Source of the DNA: Balneola sp.
GTDB lineage: Bacteria > Bacteroidota > Rhodothermia > Balneolales > Balneolaceae
NCBI GenBank assembly: GCA_002696035.1
Contig: NZQV01000010.1
Coordinates: 372,001 to 436,000 of the forward strand
Direction of reading: 5' to 3'
DNA length: 64,000 nt
Part shown: piece after piece, positions 1 through 9,027 of the stretch
Numbering within the stretch: the stretch's first letter is position 1
How the letters are laid out: each line of letters opens with the position of its first letter
The notes under the pieces: model-generated
Seen by the model: the letters and a program-made list of their open reading frames with translations, nothing else
Databases searched by the model: none
Told to the model about the DNA's origin: nothing
Made by a program: the position numbers and the translations under genes

Positions 1-772
1 TGTATCCTACAAGCCCCATATACACGATCTTCGCGATCAGGGCAGCCATCAGAATGGAAAGAAAAATGAGATAGATCGGAGCTAACAGGTATCCGCCCGG
101 TTCCTTTTTAAGAAGTAGATATCCGGAGACGAAAGCGAGGGGAAGCAAAATAGACAGATCCAGTCCCTGTACAATCAAAGTGGTGTAATGCTCTACAGCA
201 GACGGATATATGCTGCCATCCAGAAGCGGAGGCACTACGACGCTCAGCCAAAGCAGAGCTATGGATAGGGAACTGATCATCAGAAACCATCCCGATAGTT
301 TGGCAGGAGCGTTTTCGGAGAATAGAGATGGATCGGACTCCTTATAAAGTGAAAGAACGGTTAGGGAAAAAGCAAAGAAAGAACTCCCGGCCAATATTAT
401 GTAGATGAGGAAAAGCGAATTATACATCGCCATCGCCAAGTAAAATAAATAGGTGACAAAGAAATACCCTAAAGTTCCGGCAAGCGCAAAACGGGCTCTT
501 AAGGAGCCTTTTGATGCATAGAAAAGTGAAATTAGCAGCAGAGGAATTCCGATGAACAGCGTAATGTAATCTTGTGCAATGCCCTGAATGGCTACCTCAG
601 CAGACATATGCTGATACAAGCCTTTTCCATAGATCTCCACAGTTTGTCCGCGGATGGATTCGTATTCAAACCCTCCGGAGCCGCCCAAGCTAAAAATACC
701 CATAAGAGTAGCTATGAAGGCAAAAAAAGCTACCATTCCGGTAAGGATATAGATCTTCTTTACACTTTTCAT
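1..772 (-). CDS. Multi-pass membrane protein of unknown function, C-terminus cut by window edge
   Basis: An ATG at 772 opens a minus-strand frame that stays open for 257 codons to the window edge. The protein has a short N-terminal hydrophobic segment (about residues 5-27), a soluble stretch, then at least six more strongly hydrophobic segments separated by short loops, so it should be an integral inner-membrane protein. I recognise no catalytic motif and no named family. It starts about 100 bp after the bshB1 stop on the same strand, so co-transcription with bshB1 is possible but there is no overlap to prove it. The true length is unknown. Confidence 0.75.
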   Translation of the reverse strand, partial: MKSVKKIYILTGMVAFFAFIATLMGIFSLGGSGGFEYESIRGQTVEIYGKGLYQHMSAEVAIQGIAQDYITLFIGIPLLLISLFYASKGSLRARFALAGTLGYFFVTYLFYLAMAMYNSLFLIYIILAGSSFFAFSLTVLSLYKESDPSLFSENAPAKLSGWFLMISSLSIALLWLSVVVPPLLDGSIYPSAVEHYTTLIVQGLDLSILLPLAFVSGYLLLKKEPGGYLLAPIYLIFLSILMAALIAKIVYMGLVGY

Positions 773-870
773 TGGATAAGGATTTAGGTATCCGAATGCT
801 ACCAAATCTTCATGTAGAAAAAATGAAGTTAGTCCGAACTTCAGCTAAAACTGAAATATTTAAAATGATG

Positions 871-1614
871 TTATCGCTTTGGGCTGTGTTCAAAAAACAC
901 GTCCATGGATTTCAGCGGAGCCGGAGAGAGGTAGTATTTGAAGGGCTCGCCGAATTCAAATCCAGCTAAGTGACCAAAGTAGCGGGCCCGTGCCTCGTGT
1001 TGTTTGAAATAAGATTCGGAGGAGATATAGGTTTCGGGCTCATCCCCGGGATCGGTAACATTAAATTGGGTGGAAAAAGCCAGAATAGCTTTGCGCTTGG
1101 TTTCCCATTGGTCTGAAATATCAAACACGAAATCCGGTTCAAAAGGACGGTCTTGCATGTAATGGAGGATATGTGCTGGCCGCCATGGTTGTTGCTGCTT
1201 GCCCTCACTATTATGAGATTCGATCTTTTTGAGACCGGAGTAAAAAAGGGCATCAAGGGTTAGGTTAGTACCTTTTTGATGATCAGGATGCCGATCAAAA
1301 GGCGCACCAACCAAACAAATATGAGGTTGTGTAAGCCGAACCTGCTCAATGATCTTAAGCTGATTTTCACGCGTATTGGGAAGAAGTGAGTCACCGAGGT
1401 CCAAATTAGCTCGATAAGAAATGTTGAGAAGATCAGAAGCTTTTTTAACCTCATTTGCGCGAGTGGCTTCGGTACCTCTCGTTCCCATTTCACCTTTGGT
1501 CAGGTCAATGATCCCTACTTTTTTACCCTGATCGGAGAGGGCCGCAATAGTTCCGCCACAGTTTAATTCTGCATCGTCGGGGTGAGAGGCAAAAACAAGT
1601 ACATCTAATTTCAT
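871..1614 (-). CDS. bshB1: N-acetyl-alpha-D-glucosaminyl L-malate deacetylase (bacillithiol biosynthesis, PIG-L/LmbE family)
   Basis: This 247-residue protein should hydrolyse the N-acetyl group of GlcNAc-malate, the second step of bacillithiol synthesis, in the cytoplasm. The N-terminus carries the family zinc site, AHPDDAEL, followed by a CGGT segment, and the second zinc-ligand region FDRHPDHQ lies near residue 115. Length and C-terminal FGEPFKYY region fit the BshB1 subgroup better than generic PIG-L enzymes. The frame is open further upstream, but the ATG at 1614 places the zinc motif about ten residues from the start, as in homologues, so I chose it. The partner genes bshA and bshC are not in the window. 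Confidence 0.88.
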   Translation of the reverse strand: MKLDVLVFASHPDDAELNCGGTIAALSDQGKKVGIIDLTKGEMGTRGTEATRANEVKKASDLLNISYRANLDLGDSLLPNTRENQLKIIEQVRLTQPHICLVGAPFDRHPDHQKGTNLTLDALFYSGLKKIESHNSEGKQQQPWRPAHILHYMQDRPFEPDFVFDISDQWETKRKAILAFSTQFNVTDPGDEPETYISSESYFKQHEARARYFGHLAGFEFGEPFKYYLSPAPLKSMDVFFEHSPKR

Positions 1615-1743
1615 AAAGGAAATATTTTTCTTGAAAAGTAAGGAATTTACGGTCCTTGTAAAGCTGGTAAAATAATTCAATTTGGATGAAACGTTCGGCT
1701 ACGGTTTTCGTAACGTTGAGAGTTATCACCCAAAAATACCTAC

Positions 1744-2973
1744 ATGAGATTTCTAAACAGCTTTATTGAAGGATTTCGGATCGCTTTTCGCGCCATCAAG
1801 ATCAATAAGATCCGCTCTACCTTAACGGCGCTTTGTATCATTATTGGAATTACAATGGTTACTATCGTGGATGCCGTAACAACCGGAATGGATATTACAT
1901 TCGAGCAAAGTATGTCTATGATGGGACAAAATGTGGTTTATGTTGAAAAATGGCCCTGGGGAATGGGGGGCGAGTATAAATGGTGGGAGTACAGAAACCG
2001 AAAGGAGATGAAACTGAATTATGTAGAATATATTGAGGAATCCAGTGAGCTGGCGAGCAAGGTTACGGCATCGGCTAACAGGGGAGTTTCGGTGAGGTAC
2101 AAGGAAAAACTGGCCGAGGGAGTAGGGTTGTCAGGTACTACCTCAAATTTCTTGGGTATTGAGGGTCTTAATATTGCAGAAGGACGAATGTTTGTGGACC
2201 AGGAAGTACGTTCCGGTTCAAAAGTTGCGGTGATAGGAAATACCTTGATGGAAGCTCTTTTTGAGCATGAAAGTCCATTGGGTAAACGGATACGTATTGG
2301 AGGGCAGCGATTTACCATAATTGGAGTGCTGGAGAAACAAGGAAAATTCTTGGGACTTGAAGACACAGATAACCGGATAATTATCCCTATTTCGGCCTAT
2401 GGACAAATGTATGGACTTCGATCTGGTATTCAGATCGGTGTGCAATATCCGGATCAGCCTACATTAAGAGAAGGAGAGTACGAACTGGAGGGCATTATGC
2501 GGCGTGTGCGCAAGCTTGATGCCACCGAGGAAAATGATTTTGCCCTGAACAAGCCGGAAGCCTTCAAGCAGCAACTTGAAGGAATGAAAGCAGGGATTTA
2601 TACAGTTGGTTTTCTTCTGAGTGGATTGTCGCTGCTGATAGGAGGTATTGGGGTTATGAACATCATGTTTGTTTCGGTAAGGGAGCGTACCAAGGAAATT
2701 GGCATCCGAAAAGCGGTGGGGGCAAAGTCGTGGGAAATTCTCACCCAGTTTTTATTAGAATCCATTGCCATATGTCTGTTGGGAGGCATCATTGGCGTGG
2801 CATTGGCAGCCGGACTCACCGTTCTTATCAACCAGGCATTTGTGGCGGTGATGAATGTAAGTGTGGTGGTTGTCGCATTCAGTATTTGTACCATTGTTGG
2901 AGTAGTATTTGGGTTCATTCCAGCCTACCGGGCAGCGAAGTCAGATCCCATTGAATCACTTAGATTTGAGTAA
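1744..2973 (+). CDS. ABC transporter permease, MacB/FtsX family (first of a tandem pair)
   Basis: The 409-residue protein has the MacB-type permease layout: one transmembrane helix near residues 20-45, a periplasmic domain of roughly 220 residues, then three transmembrane helices in the last 130 residues. The cytoplasmic motif EIGIRKAVGA follows the second helix, which is typical of FtsX-domain permeases. It lacks its own ATPase domain. The ATPase is encoded at the end of the same operon (8212-8937). The next permease starts 2 bp after this stop. It probably forms a heterodimer with that protein in a tripartite export or efflux complex, but the substrate cannot be read from the sequence. Confidence 0.88.
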   Translation: MRFLNSFIEGFRIAFRAIKINKIRSTLTALCIIIGITMVTIVDAVTTGMDITFEQSMSMMGQNVVYVEKWPWGMGGEYKWWEYRNRKEMKLNYVEYIEESSELASKVTASANRGVSVRYKEKLAEGVGLSGTTSNFLGIEGLNIAEGRMFVDQEVRSGSKVAVIGNTLMEALFEHESPLGKRIRIGGQRFTIIGVLEKQGKFLGLEDTDNRIIIPISAYGQMYGLRSGIQIGVQYPDQPTLREGEYELEGIMRRVRKLDATEENDFALNKPEAFKQQLEGMKAGIYTVGFLLSGLSLLIGGIGVMNIMFVSVRERTKEIGIRKAVGAKSWEILTQFLLESIAICLLGGIIGVALAAGLTVLINQAFVAVMNVSVVVVAFSICTIVGVVFGFIPAYRAAKSDPIESLRFE

Positions 2974-2975
2974 TT

Positions 2976-4199
2976 ATGCATATTAAAGAAGTTTTAGTAC
3001 AGGCTTTTGAATCATTGAGAAGCAGTAAATTACGGTCCTCACTTACGCTTTTGGCATTGGTGATAGGAGTGTTTTCTGTAATTGTTTCAACGACAGCTGT
3101 AGCGGTTTTGGATAACTATTTCAAAAATACCATGAGCCTGATGGGTACCGATGTAGTGAATATCTCACGAACACCTTCGATTCAAATGGGGTCTTTGAGT
3201 GATGATATCCGAAACCGAAAAGACATCACGTTTGAAACAGCCGAGCGTCTTGAGGATCTCATGAGGGTGGGCAGGGGAATGAGTCCGGATGAAGTTTTCA
3301 GAGCCTCAGAGATCAAATATAAAGATGAGGAAACAGAGCCAAATGTTTATGTACGAGGAAGTAATGAGAATTACCTTTCAAATAATTCATATGAGCTTGA
3401 AGACGGAAGAAACTTTACGCAGGATGATGTTCAGTACGGTAGAAATGTGGTGATCTTAGGTAAAGACGTACAGGATGTGCTCTTCAAAAATGAATACCCG
3501 GTCGGGAAAGAGATCCGGTTTGATGGAAAGCCATATACCGTAATAGGCATCCTTGAGGCCAAGGGACAAATTTTCGGCCAATCTTTCGACAATTTCGTGC
3601 TCATTCCCTACACCACTGCAATGAACGCATACGGTGGAAATCGTAATATCAATATCCAGGTCCGTGCTCCTGAAATTGATTTCATTCAGCAAACCGTACA
3701 AGAGGTAACCGGGATTTTACGAGTGGTTCGTAAAGTGAGTCCCGGCGAGAATAATGATTTTGAGATCTCAACCAACGAAACGCTATCCGGCAGTTTTGAT
3801 GCCTTTACAGGGGCACTTTACATCGGAGGATTTGCCATCGGTTTGATCACGCTTTTGGGCGCAGGTATTGGAGTGATGAACATCATGCTGGTTTCAGTCT
3901 CGGAACGCACAAGAGAAATTGGCGTTCGTAAAGCCGTGGGAGCAACCCGGAAGGCTATCGTGAGTCAGTTTTTAACGGAGACGGTATTTATCTGCCAGCT
4001 GGGCGGAATTATCGGGATGATACTCGGCATCGGAGTTGGAAACCTGATGGCCGTTTGGATTGAAACGGAAGCGGTTATACCTGTTTGGTCGGTTGTGGGT
4101 GGTTTTCTGGGGATGCTGATCGTGGGTTTGATATTCGGGGTTTATCCGGCTTACAAAGCTTCAAAATTAGACCCGATCGAAAGTTTGCGGTACGAATAA
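2976..4199 (+). CDS. ABC transporter permease, MacB/FtsX family (second of a tandem pair)
   Basis: This 407-residue protein is a paralogue of the preceding one, with the same order of parts: N-terminal helix, periplasmic MacB-core domain, and three C-terminal helices with the EIGVRKAVGAT motif. Both proteins end in the similar tails DPIESLRFE and DPIESLRYE, which supports an old tandem duplication. The two periplasmic domains have diverged clearly, suggesting different roles in a heterodimer. The operon continues downstream after about 70 bp. Function as half of the membrane part of a MacAB-TolC-like pump is inferred from family and context. Confidence 0.88.
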   Translation: MHIKEVLVQAFESLRSSKLRSSLTLLALVIGVFSVIVSTTAVAVLDNYFKNTMSLMGTDVVNISRTPSIQMGSLSDDIRNRKDITFETAERLEDLMRVGRGMSPDEVFRASEIKYKDEETEPNVYVRGSNENYLSNNSYELEDGRNFTQDDVQYGRNVVILGKDVQDVLFKNEYPVGKEIRFDGKPYTVIGILEAKGQIFGQSFDNFVLIPYTTAMNAYGGNRNINIQVRAPEIDFIQQTVQEVTGILRVVRKVSPGENNDFEISTNETLSGSFDAFTGALYIGGFAIGLITLLGAGIGVMNIMLVSVSERTREIGVRKAVGATRKAIVSQFLTETVFICQLGGIIGMILGIGVGNLMAVWIETEAVIPVWSVVGGFLGMLIVGLIFGVYPAYKASKLDPIESLRYE

Positions 4200-4268
4200 C
4201 TTTTTGCAATGAAATGATTTAAGCATCCGTTGCATTTTAGTATATTGAAAAGAAAAATACAGGGCATT

Positions 4269-4481
4269 ATGAACGAAGAGATCATCCAAAACTTAAACGA
4301 ACGTCTTGACAGCGCAATAGATCGAAGCCGGGAAATTCTTGAAGATGAAGACCTGCAGGTTCGGCTTGCTGAAATTCAAGAGCGTGCCGAGACTCTGGTT
4401 CGCCGTCACCCCATTAAATCTGTAGCCGCAGGTTTAGCAGTTGGTTTTATTGTCGCCAAAATTTTCACCCACCAAGACTAA
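4269..4481 (+). CDS. Small glycine-zipper membrane protein, YqjD/ElaB (DUF883)-like
   Basis: The 70-residue protein begins at ATG 4269; an in-frame upstream ATG at 4230 would add a poor N-terminal extension. An acidic, helical N-terminal half (residues 1-45) is followed by RRHPIKSVAAGLAVGFIVAK, an arginine-rich junction and a single small-residue-rich transmembrane helix. This is the pattern of YqjD/ElaB proteins, which anchor in the inner membrane and have been linked to ribosome association in E. coli. It ends 5 bp before the next gene, a YqjE-like protein. The assignment is by layout and gene order only. Confidence 0.7.
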   Translation: MNEEIIQNLNERLDSAIDRSREILEDEDLQVRLAEIQERAETLVRRHPIKSVAAGLAVGFIVAKIFTHQD

Positions 4482-4486
4482 AACCC

Positions 4487-4927
4487 ATGGACGATCTAGG
4501 GAGTCGCATAAAGCACGTCACCAACGAGCTAAAGCATTATATTGAAGCCAGGCTTGAACTGACGGTGATCAATATAAGTGAGCAAATTGCCTACTGGATA
4601 GGTAAGGCCATTCAAAATTTATTTGGGTACGCCATTCTCGCATTCGGGCTTATTTTTGGCGCAACGGCCCTTGCCATTTACCTAAGTGAAATCATAGGTG
4701 AGGAATGGGCTGGATACCTGATCGTATCTGCACCGTTCTTACTTATCGGTCTTCTTTTGGTTTTGACCAAGCCAACCGTACTTGCAGCGAAGGTTCAGCA
4801 TCAGATATTAGCGGAATTGTTATCCTCTTTTAAGGATGATGAGAAAGAGGGAGACGTCAAAAAAATATCATCCGGAGAAACTTCAGAAACGCTCAATCAA
4901 AAAACGACCAGCAGTCATGGCAAATAA
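4487..4927 (+). CDS. YqjE-like membrane protein (phage holin family/DUF1469 type)
   Basis: The 146-residue protein has an amphipathic N-terminal helix (residues 1-35), two adjacent transmembrane helices (about 42-70 and 80-103) and a hydrophilic charged tail. This is the pattern of proteins annotated 'phage holin family' or Actinobacteriophage holin III, to which E. coli YqjE belongs. There is no lysis gene nearby, so a prophage role is not supported. It overlaps the next gene by 11 bp, which suggests translational coupling. Together with its two neighbours it recreates the E. coli yqjD-yqjE-yqjK arrangement. Confidence 0.72.
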   Translation: MDDLGSRIKHVTNELKHYIEARLELTVINISEQIAYWIGKAIQNLFGYAILAFGLIFGATALAIYLSEIIGEEWAGYLIVSAPFLLIGLLLVLTKPTVLAAKVQHQILAELLSSFKDDEKEGDVKKISSGETSETLNQKTTSSHGK

Positions 4928-5300
4928 GAAATTGTCTGAAATAGAGAAAAAGAAACAAGAGCTAGAACAAGAATTGGCATCAATACAGGATGGATTGGAT
5001 AGATCCATTGATGATGTAAGGGAAGGGGTAAGCAGCAGCCTGGAACCCAAAAACCTCATCCGAAAGTATCCGCTTCCTGCTTTGGGAGCTTCACTTCTGG
5101 TTGGATTTTTAATTGGAAAAGCGAGAAAGAATCCATCCCGTTTAGCATCAAAAGAACGGGGATCATACTCAAAACCCGAATCTCGTATAACTTCAGAGTT
5201 AAAACGAGTACTCGCCAAAAAGGGAATGAATTTGTTGATGGACTTTTTAGACAGCAAATTTTCCGAAATGAGCGAAAGAAAGCGTTCTGAAGAAGATTAA
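4917..5300 (+). CDS. Small membrane-anchored protein, YqjK/YtxH-like
   Basis: The start at ATG 4917 lies inside the end of the preceding gene; the frame is open upstream but that part is the shadow of the YqjE-like gene. The 127-residue protein has a charged coiled-coil-like N-terminus (residues 1-40), then IRKYPLPALGASLLVGFLIG, a short membrane helix resembling the one in the gene at 4269, and a basic C-terminal half. The R-K-Y/H-P junction just before the helix is shared with the 4269 protein (RRHP), hinting at relatedness between the first and third members of the trio. Function unknown. Confidence 0.68.
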   Translation: MANKKLSEIEKKKQELEQELASIQDGLDRSIDDVREGVSSSLEPKNLIRKYPLPALGASLLVGFLIGKARKNPSRLASKERGSYSKPESRITSELKRVLAKKGMNLLMDFLDSKFSEMSERKRSEED

Positions 5301-5331
5301 TTTTACATGTCTTTAGGAATAACCTGTAAAA
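5301..5331 (+). other. Hairpin between the small membrane trio and tolC
   Basis: TTTTACATGT at 5301-5310 pairs with ACCTGTAAAA at 5322-5331 with one mismatch and an 11-nt loop. No T run follows, so it is not a clear intrinsic terminator. It could act in attenuation or transcript processing between the upstream permease and trio genes and the tolC-adaptor-ATPase genes. Confidence 0.3.
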
Positions 5332-5422
5332 GGATATAAAAAACGAAAACAGCTCAACTTTTCTGTAACTATTTTCGTCTCACTTCGTGTACTTACCCGT
5401 CAAACAAAATAAAAATTTCAAA

Positions 5423-6799
5423 ATGAAACGACTACTTTCGTCAACGCTAGTTGCATTTATATTACTAACCGGTTCTGTTTTTGCTCAGGAAACAAGAACG
5501 ATATCCATTCAGGAAGCTATCCAAATTGCACTTGAGAACAATTATCAGCTTAAGCAGGCAAAGAACAATCTTGATCTGTCTGAGAAAGGCATTCAAAGTG
5601 AATATGCCGATTTTCTTCCATCTGTAAATGCCAGTTTTAATGGATCAAGAAGAACCGGTCAGCAGTTTATTTCTGATCGATTCAGTGAAGGTTTGAATCC
5701 ATTTGTAGATGTAACTTCTCAATCTATTTCTGGAAATGTTAGTGCCAGCATTCCTTTGTTTAACGGGTTTGAGAATATTAACTCACTACGACAAAGCCAG
5801 CAGTCTCAGATCTCTGAAGAAGAGAGTTTTCAACGAGCTAAGGAACAAGTGATCTTTAGTACGGCCTCTAGTTACCTGCAGGTTTTATTGGATATGGAGC
5901 TACTCAGTATCAGAGAAGAGAATCTTGAAAACTCACGCAAACAGCTGGAGCAAGTTCAGGCTCAGGTTGAGGTGGGCTCAAGACCTACGGTTGATCTATA
6001 CGATCAGGAAGCGTTGGTGGCTAATGATGAGTTACTGCTAACACAGCAAGAAAATGCACTCAAGTTTAGTAAAATTTCACTTGTACGTCAGCTTCAAATT
6101 GATCCATTGGGAGAATATGAATTTGTTGTTCCCAATATTGAATCTAGTGTAGAAGACACTGATTTTGAGAATTATAATCTTAGTGAATTGATCGATCAGG
6201 CTTTGTTAAACCGGTCTGACTTAAAGAGTGCCCTTGCTGATATTCGTTCTCTTGAACTGCAGGCACAAATGGCGAAGAACAATTTGTATCCATCTGTTTC
6301 AGCCAGTGCTGGAATTTCAACCTCGTATAGTGATCAGTATTCATTATTAGGTGAAAGTGTAGCATTTGGTGATCAGTTTTTTGATCAACGAATTAACCGT
6401 TCATTGGGATTTTCTGTATCGATCCCTCTATTCCAGAACTGGAATCGTATGTATAACATCCAGGCATCAGAAATTCAGCTTAAGAATTCTGAACTCAACC
6501 TTGAGAACTCACGACTGCAGGTGATCCAGGAAGTAACACAGGCGTACAATGATTTCACATCGTACCAAAAACAGATGGAGGCATCTGAGAAATCATTAAA
6601 GGCGAGCGAACGGGCATTTGAAACCCAGCAAGAGCGTTACAATGTGGGTTCAAGTACGCTTATTGAATTAAGCCAGGCGCAGGCAAACTATGTGCAGGCG
6701 CAATCAAATTACACGCAGGCTATGTATAACCTGATATTCCAGGAGAAATTGCTGGATTATTATCTGGGTAAACTTAGCGGCGACACTGTAGAATTTTAG
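5423..6799 (+). CDS. TolC-family outer membrane efflux protein
   Basis: The 458-residue protein starts at ATG 5423 with a clear signal peptide (MKRLLSSTLVAFILLTG, ending in VFAQ). The in-frame upstream start at 5387 would bury the signal peptide and was rejected. Two homologous halves, each rich in long helices (ENLENSRKQLEQVQAQVEVG and ASERAFETQQERYNVGSST), show the internal TolC duplication, with beta-strand segments of the barrel between them. It should form the trimeric outer-membrane exit duct for the pump encoded around it. The adaptor gene follows after 24 bp. Confidence 0.9.
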   Translation: MKRLLSSTLVAFILLTGSVFAQETRTISIQEAIQIALENNYQLKQAKNNLDLSEKGIQSEYADFLPSVNASFNGSRRTGQQFISDRFSEGLNPFVDVTSQSISGNVSASIPLFNGFENINSLRQSQQSQISEEESFQRAKEQVIFSTASSYLQVLLDMELLSIREENLENSRKQLEQVQAQVEVGSRPTVDLYDQEALVANDELLLTQQENALKFSKISLVRQLQIDPLGEYEFVVPNIESSVEDTDFENYNLSELIDQALLNRSDLKSALADIRSLELQAQMAKNNLYPSVSASAGISTSYSDQYSLLGESVAFGDQFFDQRINRSLGFSVSIPLFQNWNRMYNIQASEIQLKNSELNLENSRLQVIQEVTQAYNDFTSYQKQMEASEKSLKASERAFETQQERYNVGSSTLIELSQAQANYVQAQSNYTQAMYNLIFQEKLLDYYLGKLSGDTVEF

Positions 6800-6823
6800 A
6801 ACATAACTTTTAAGGATATCGGA

Positions 6824-8197
6824 ATGGGAAAAGGAAAATCGTCATCAAATAAAACACTTATATGGATCTTAGGGAGTCTGGGCGTTATCATCGCTGTTGG
6901 ACTCACACTAAGATTCACCGGAGTGATCGGGAATACACAATCGGGCACAGAAGTTGAAACAACAAGTGCCAAACTGAAAACCATCACACAGCTGGTTTCA
7001 GCTTCGGGTAAAGTTCAGCCGGAAATAGAGGTGATCATTCGTCCGGATGTATCTGGAGAGATCATTGAGCTGGCTGTAAACGAAGGTGATGTAGTTCAGC
7101 AAGGCGATCTGTTGGTTCGGATCAAACCCGATATCTACCAGGCTCAGATCGATAACCTGAATGCAGCACTTCTCACCCAAAAAGCACGCATGGAGCAAAC
7201 GAAAGCTGCATTAATCCGTGCCGAAGCAACCTATGAACGCGACAAACAACTTTATGATCGAGATATGATCTCGGAGATGGAGTTTATCCAGAGTAAATCA
7301 GAGTATGAGTCGCAGAAGGCTAGTTTGAAAGCATCAGAGTATCAAATTCAAAGTGCAGAGGCTCAATTACGTCAGGCCCGTGAAGAGCTGGAACAAACCG
7401 TGATCCGTGCGCCCCAGGCCGGAACCATTACCAGTCTTGCCATTGAAAAAGGCGAACGAGTGCTGGGGAATTCCCAAATGGCTGGAACAGAGATGATGCG
7501 TGTTTCTGTGCTCGACCGCATGGAGGTGATGGTTGAGGTTAACGAAAACGATATTGTAAATGTAGGGATGGGAGATACCACAAGAATTGAAGTGGATGCT
7601 TATCCTGAACGACAGTTTAATGGAGTAGTAACTGAAATTGCTAACTCCGCACAAACAACGGGATCAGGAACCAACGAACAGGTAACCAATTATGAGGTAA
7701 AGGTAAGGATCGTAACGCCTCATAACCTGGAAAACAGCGTGGAGCAAATGATGCTTTCTCAAACTTCAGAAAACCCATCGGATTCTTTTGTGCCCAACTT
7801 CCGTCCGGGAATGTCAGCCACCGTTGATATCGAAACTCAGACAGCCGTAAACGTTGTTTCTGTGCCTATTCAGGCTGTAACTGTTCGTGATTTTGCCAAA
7901 GATAAAAAAGAACAATCCACAGATTCTGATACTGCTGATATAACACTTGCCAGCAGTCAGGATGAGGATATGATCATCAAAGACGAAGATTTCAGAAAAG
8001 TGGTGTTTGTGGTACAGGATGGTGAGGCGGTACGTAAAGAAGTTGAAACCGGCATTAGTGATAACACTCACATACAGATCTTGTCAGGTATAGAGGCCGG
8101 AGCTGAGGTGGTAACCGGTAGTTACAGAATTCTTTCCAACGTACTGGAAAAGGGCGATAAAGTGATCGTAAACAATAAGACCGCCATCATAAATTAA
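6824..8197 (+). CDS. HlyD/MacA-type periplasmic adaptor (membrane fusion protein)
   Basis: The 457-residue protein has an N-terminal membrane anchor (residues 10-30), a lipoyl or biotinyl-like half-motif ([20 protein letters not shown]), a long alpha-hairpin rich in Q, A and E (about 95-185), the second lipoyl half ([13 protein letters not shown]), then beta-barrel and membrane-proximal domains. This is the MacA order. It should bridge the inner-membrane permeases and the TolC protein. A strong AAGGA ribosome-binding site lies just before the start. An acidic insertion near residues 345-390 ([11 protein letters not shown] and following) is longer than in typical MacA proteins. Confidence 0.9.
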   Translation: MGKGKSSSNKTLIWILGSLGVIIAVGLTLRFTGVIGNTQSGTEVETTSAKLKTITQLVSASGKVQPEIEVIIRPDVSGEIIELAVNEGDVVQQGDLLVRIKPDIYQAQIDNLNAALLTQKARMEQTKAALIRAEATYERDKQLYDRDMISEMEFIQSKSEYESQKASLKASEYQIQSAEAQLRQAREELEQTVIRAPQAGTITSLAIEKGERVLGNSQMAGTEMMRVSVLDRMEVMVEVNENDIVNVGMGDTTRIEVDAYPERQFNGVVTEIANSAQTTGSGTNEQVTNYEVKVRIVTPHNLENSVEQMMLSQTSENPSDSFVPNFRPGMSATVDIETQTAVNVVSVPIQAVTVRDFAKDKKEQSTDSDTADITLASSQDEDMIIKDEDFRKVVFVVQDGEAVRKEVETGISDNTHIQILSGIEAGAEVVTGSYRILSNVLEKGDKVIVNNKTAIIN

Positions 8198-8211
8198 GTT
8201 CGGAGCTAAGC

Positions 8212-8937
8212 ATGGATAACAAGAAAAACATCATTCAGATAAAAGATCTTACCAAAGTATATCAGATGGGACAGACCGAAGTACATGCTTTGGCCGGAGT
8301 GACATTCGATATTCCTGAAAACGAATATATTGCCATTATGGGCCCCTCAGGTTCCGGAAAATCAACCCTGATGAATATGATCGGATGCCTCGATACCCCA
8401 ACTTCCGGAGACTATATCCTCAACGGAAACAATGTCTCCAAAATGGATGATGCAGAACTTGCTGAAGTCCGTAATCGTGAAATCGGATTCGTATTTCAAA
8501 CCTTTAACCTGTTGCCCCGAACGTCTTGTCTCGCCAATGCTGAACTTCCGCTTATTTATGCCGGAATGAAATCGGCAGACCGTAAAAAAAGAGCTGAGGA
8601 AGTCCTTACCAAGGTAGGGTTGGGTGATCGCATGGATCATAAACCCAATGAGCTTTCAGGCGGACAGCGCCAGCGTGTTGCCATTGCCCGGGCGTTGGTT
8701 AACAATCCTTCTATCATTCTGGCAGATGAGCCCACCGGTAACCTCGATACCAAAACAGGAGAAGAGATCATGATGCTTTTTGAGGAATTATATCGTCAGG
8801 GAAATACACTGATCGTTGTGACTCACGAGCAGGAAATTGCCGATCATGCCCGTCGTATTGTTCGCTTGCGTGATGGAGTGATCGAAAAAGATGAGAAGGT
8901 TGAAAATCCGGTATTAGCGAATTTTCAGGTTGCCTGA
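8212..8937 (+). CDS. ABC transporter ATP-binding protein, MacB/LolD type
   Basis: The 241-residue protein has all the ABC ATPase motifs in order: Walker [10 protein letters not shown] near residue 45, Q-loop ([10 protein letters not shown]), signature [14 protein letters not shown] near residue 148, Walker [12 protein letters not shown], and the H-loop histidine in VVTHE. The FNLLPRTS segment and [12 protein letters not shown] are typical of the MacB/LolD/FtsE group. It starts 14 bp after the adaptor and closes the operon, separated from its presumed permease partners (1744-4199) by about 4 kb of co-oriented genes. It should power the pump from the cytoplasm. Confidence 0.92.
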   Translation: MDNKKNIIQIKDLTKVYQMGQTEVHALAGVTFDIPENEYIAIMGPSGSGKSTLMNMIGCLDTPTSGDYILNGNNVSKMDDAELAEVRNREIGFVFQTFNLLPRTSCLANAELPLIYAGMKSADRKKRAEEVLTKVGLGDRMDHKPNELSGGQRQRVAIARALVNNPSIILADEPTGNLDTKTGEEIMMLFEELYRQGNTLIVVTHEQEIADHARRIVRLRDGVIEKDEKVENPVLANFQVA

Positions 8938-8970
8938 TAAATAATTTGATCTTAAAATCTATTAAAATAA

Positions 8971-9000
8971 AAAAGGCACTCATTTGAGTGCCTTTTTTTA
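8971..9000. terminator. Bidirectional intrinsic terminator
   Basis: GGCACTC at 8975-8981 pairs with GAGTGCC at 8986-8992 around an ATTT loop. The stem is flanked by an A run on the left and a T run on the right, so it can work on either strand. It ends the plus-strand efflux operon and, read from the other side, the minus-strand run that finishes at 9028. Confidence 0.9.
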
Positions 9001-9027
9001 TGCTAAGAAAATTGTAGTGAATTTGGC

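Noticed and set aside
772-969. Possible 65-residue plus-strand gene
   Set aside because: It overlaps the 3' end of bshB1 antisense and covers the gap to the partial membrane protein gene. Nothing in its composition supports it.
4487-4927. Holin-family protein as a sign of a prophage
   Set aside because: The family label is historical. No lysin, capsid, tail or integrase gene is present, and the neighbours match the chromosomal yqjDEK order inside an efflux operon.
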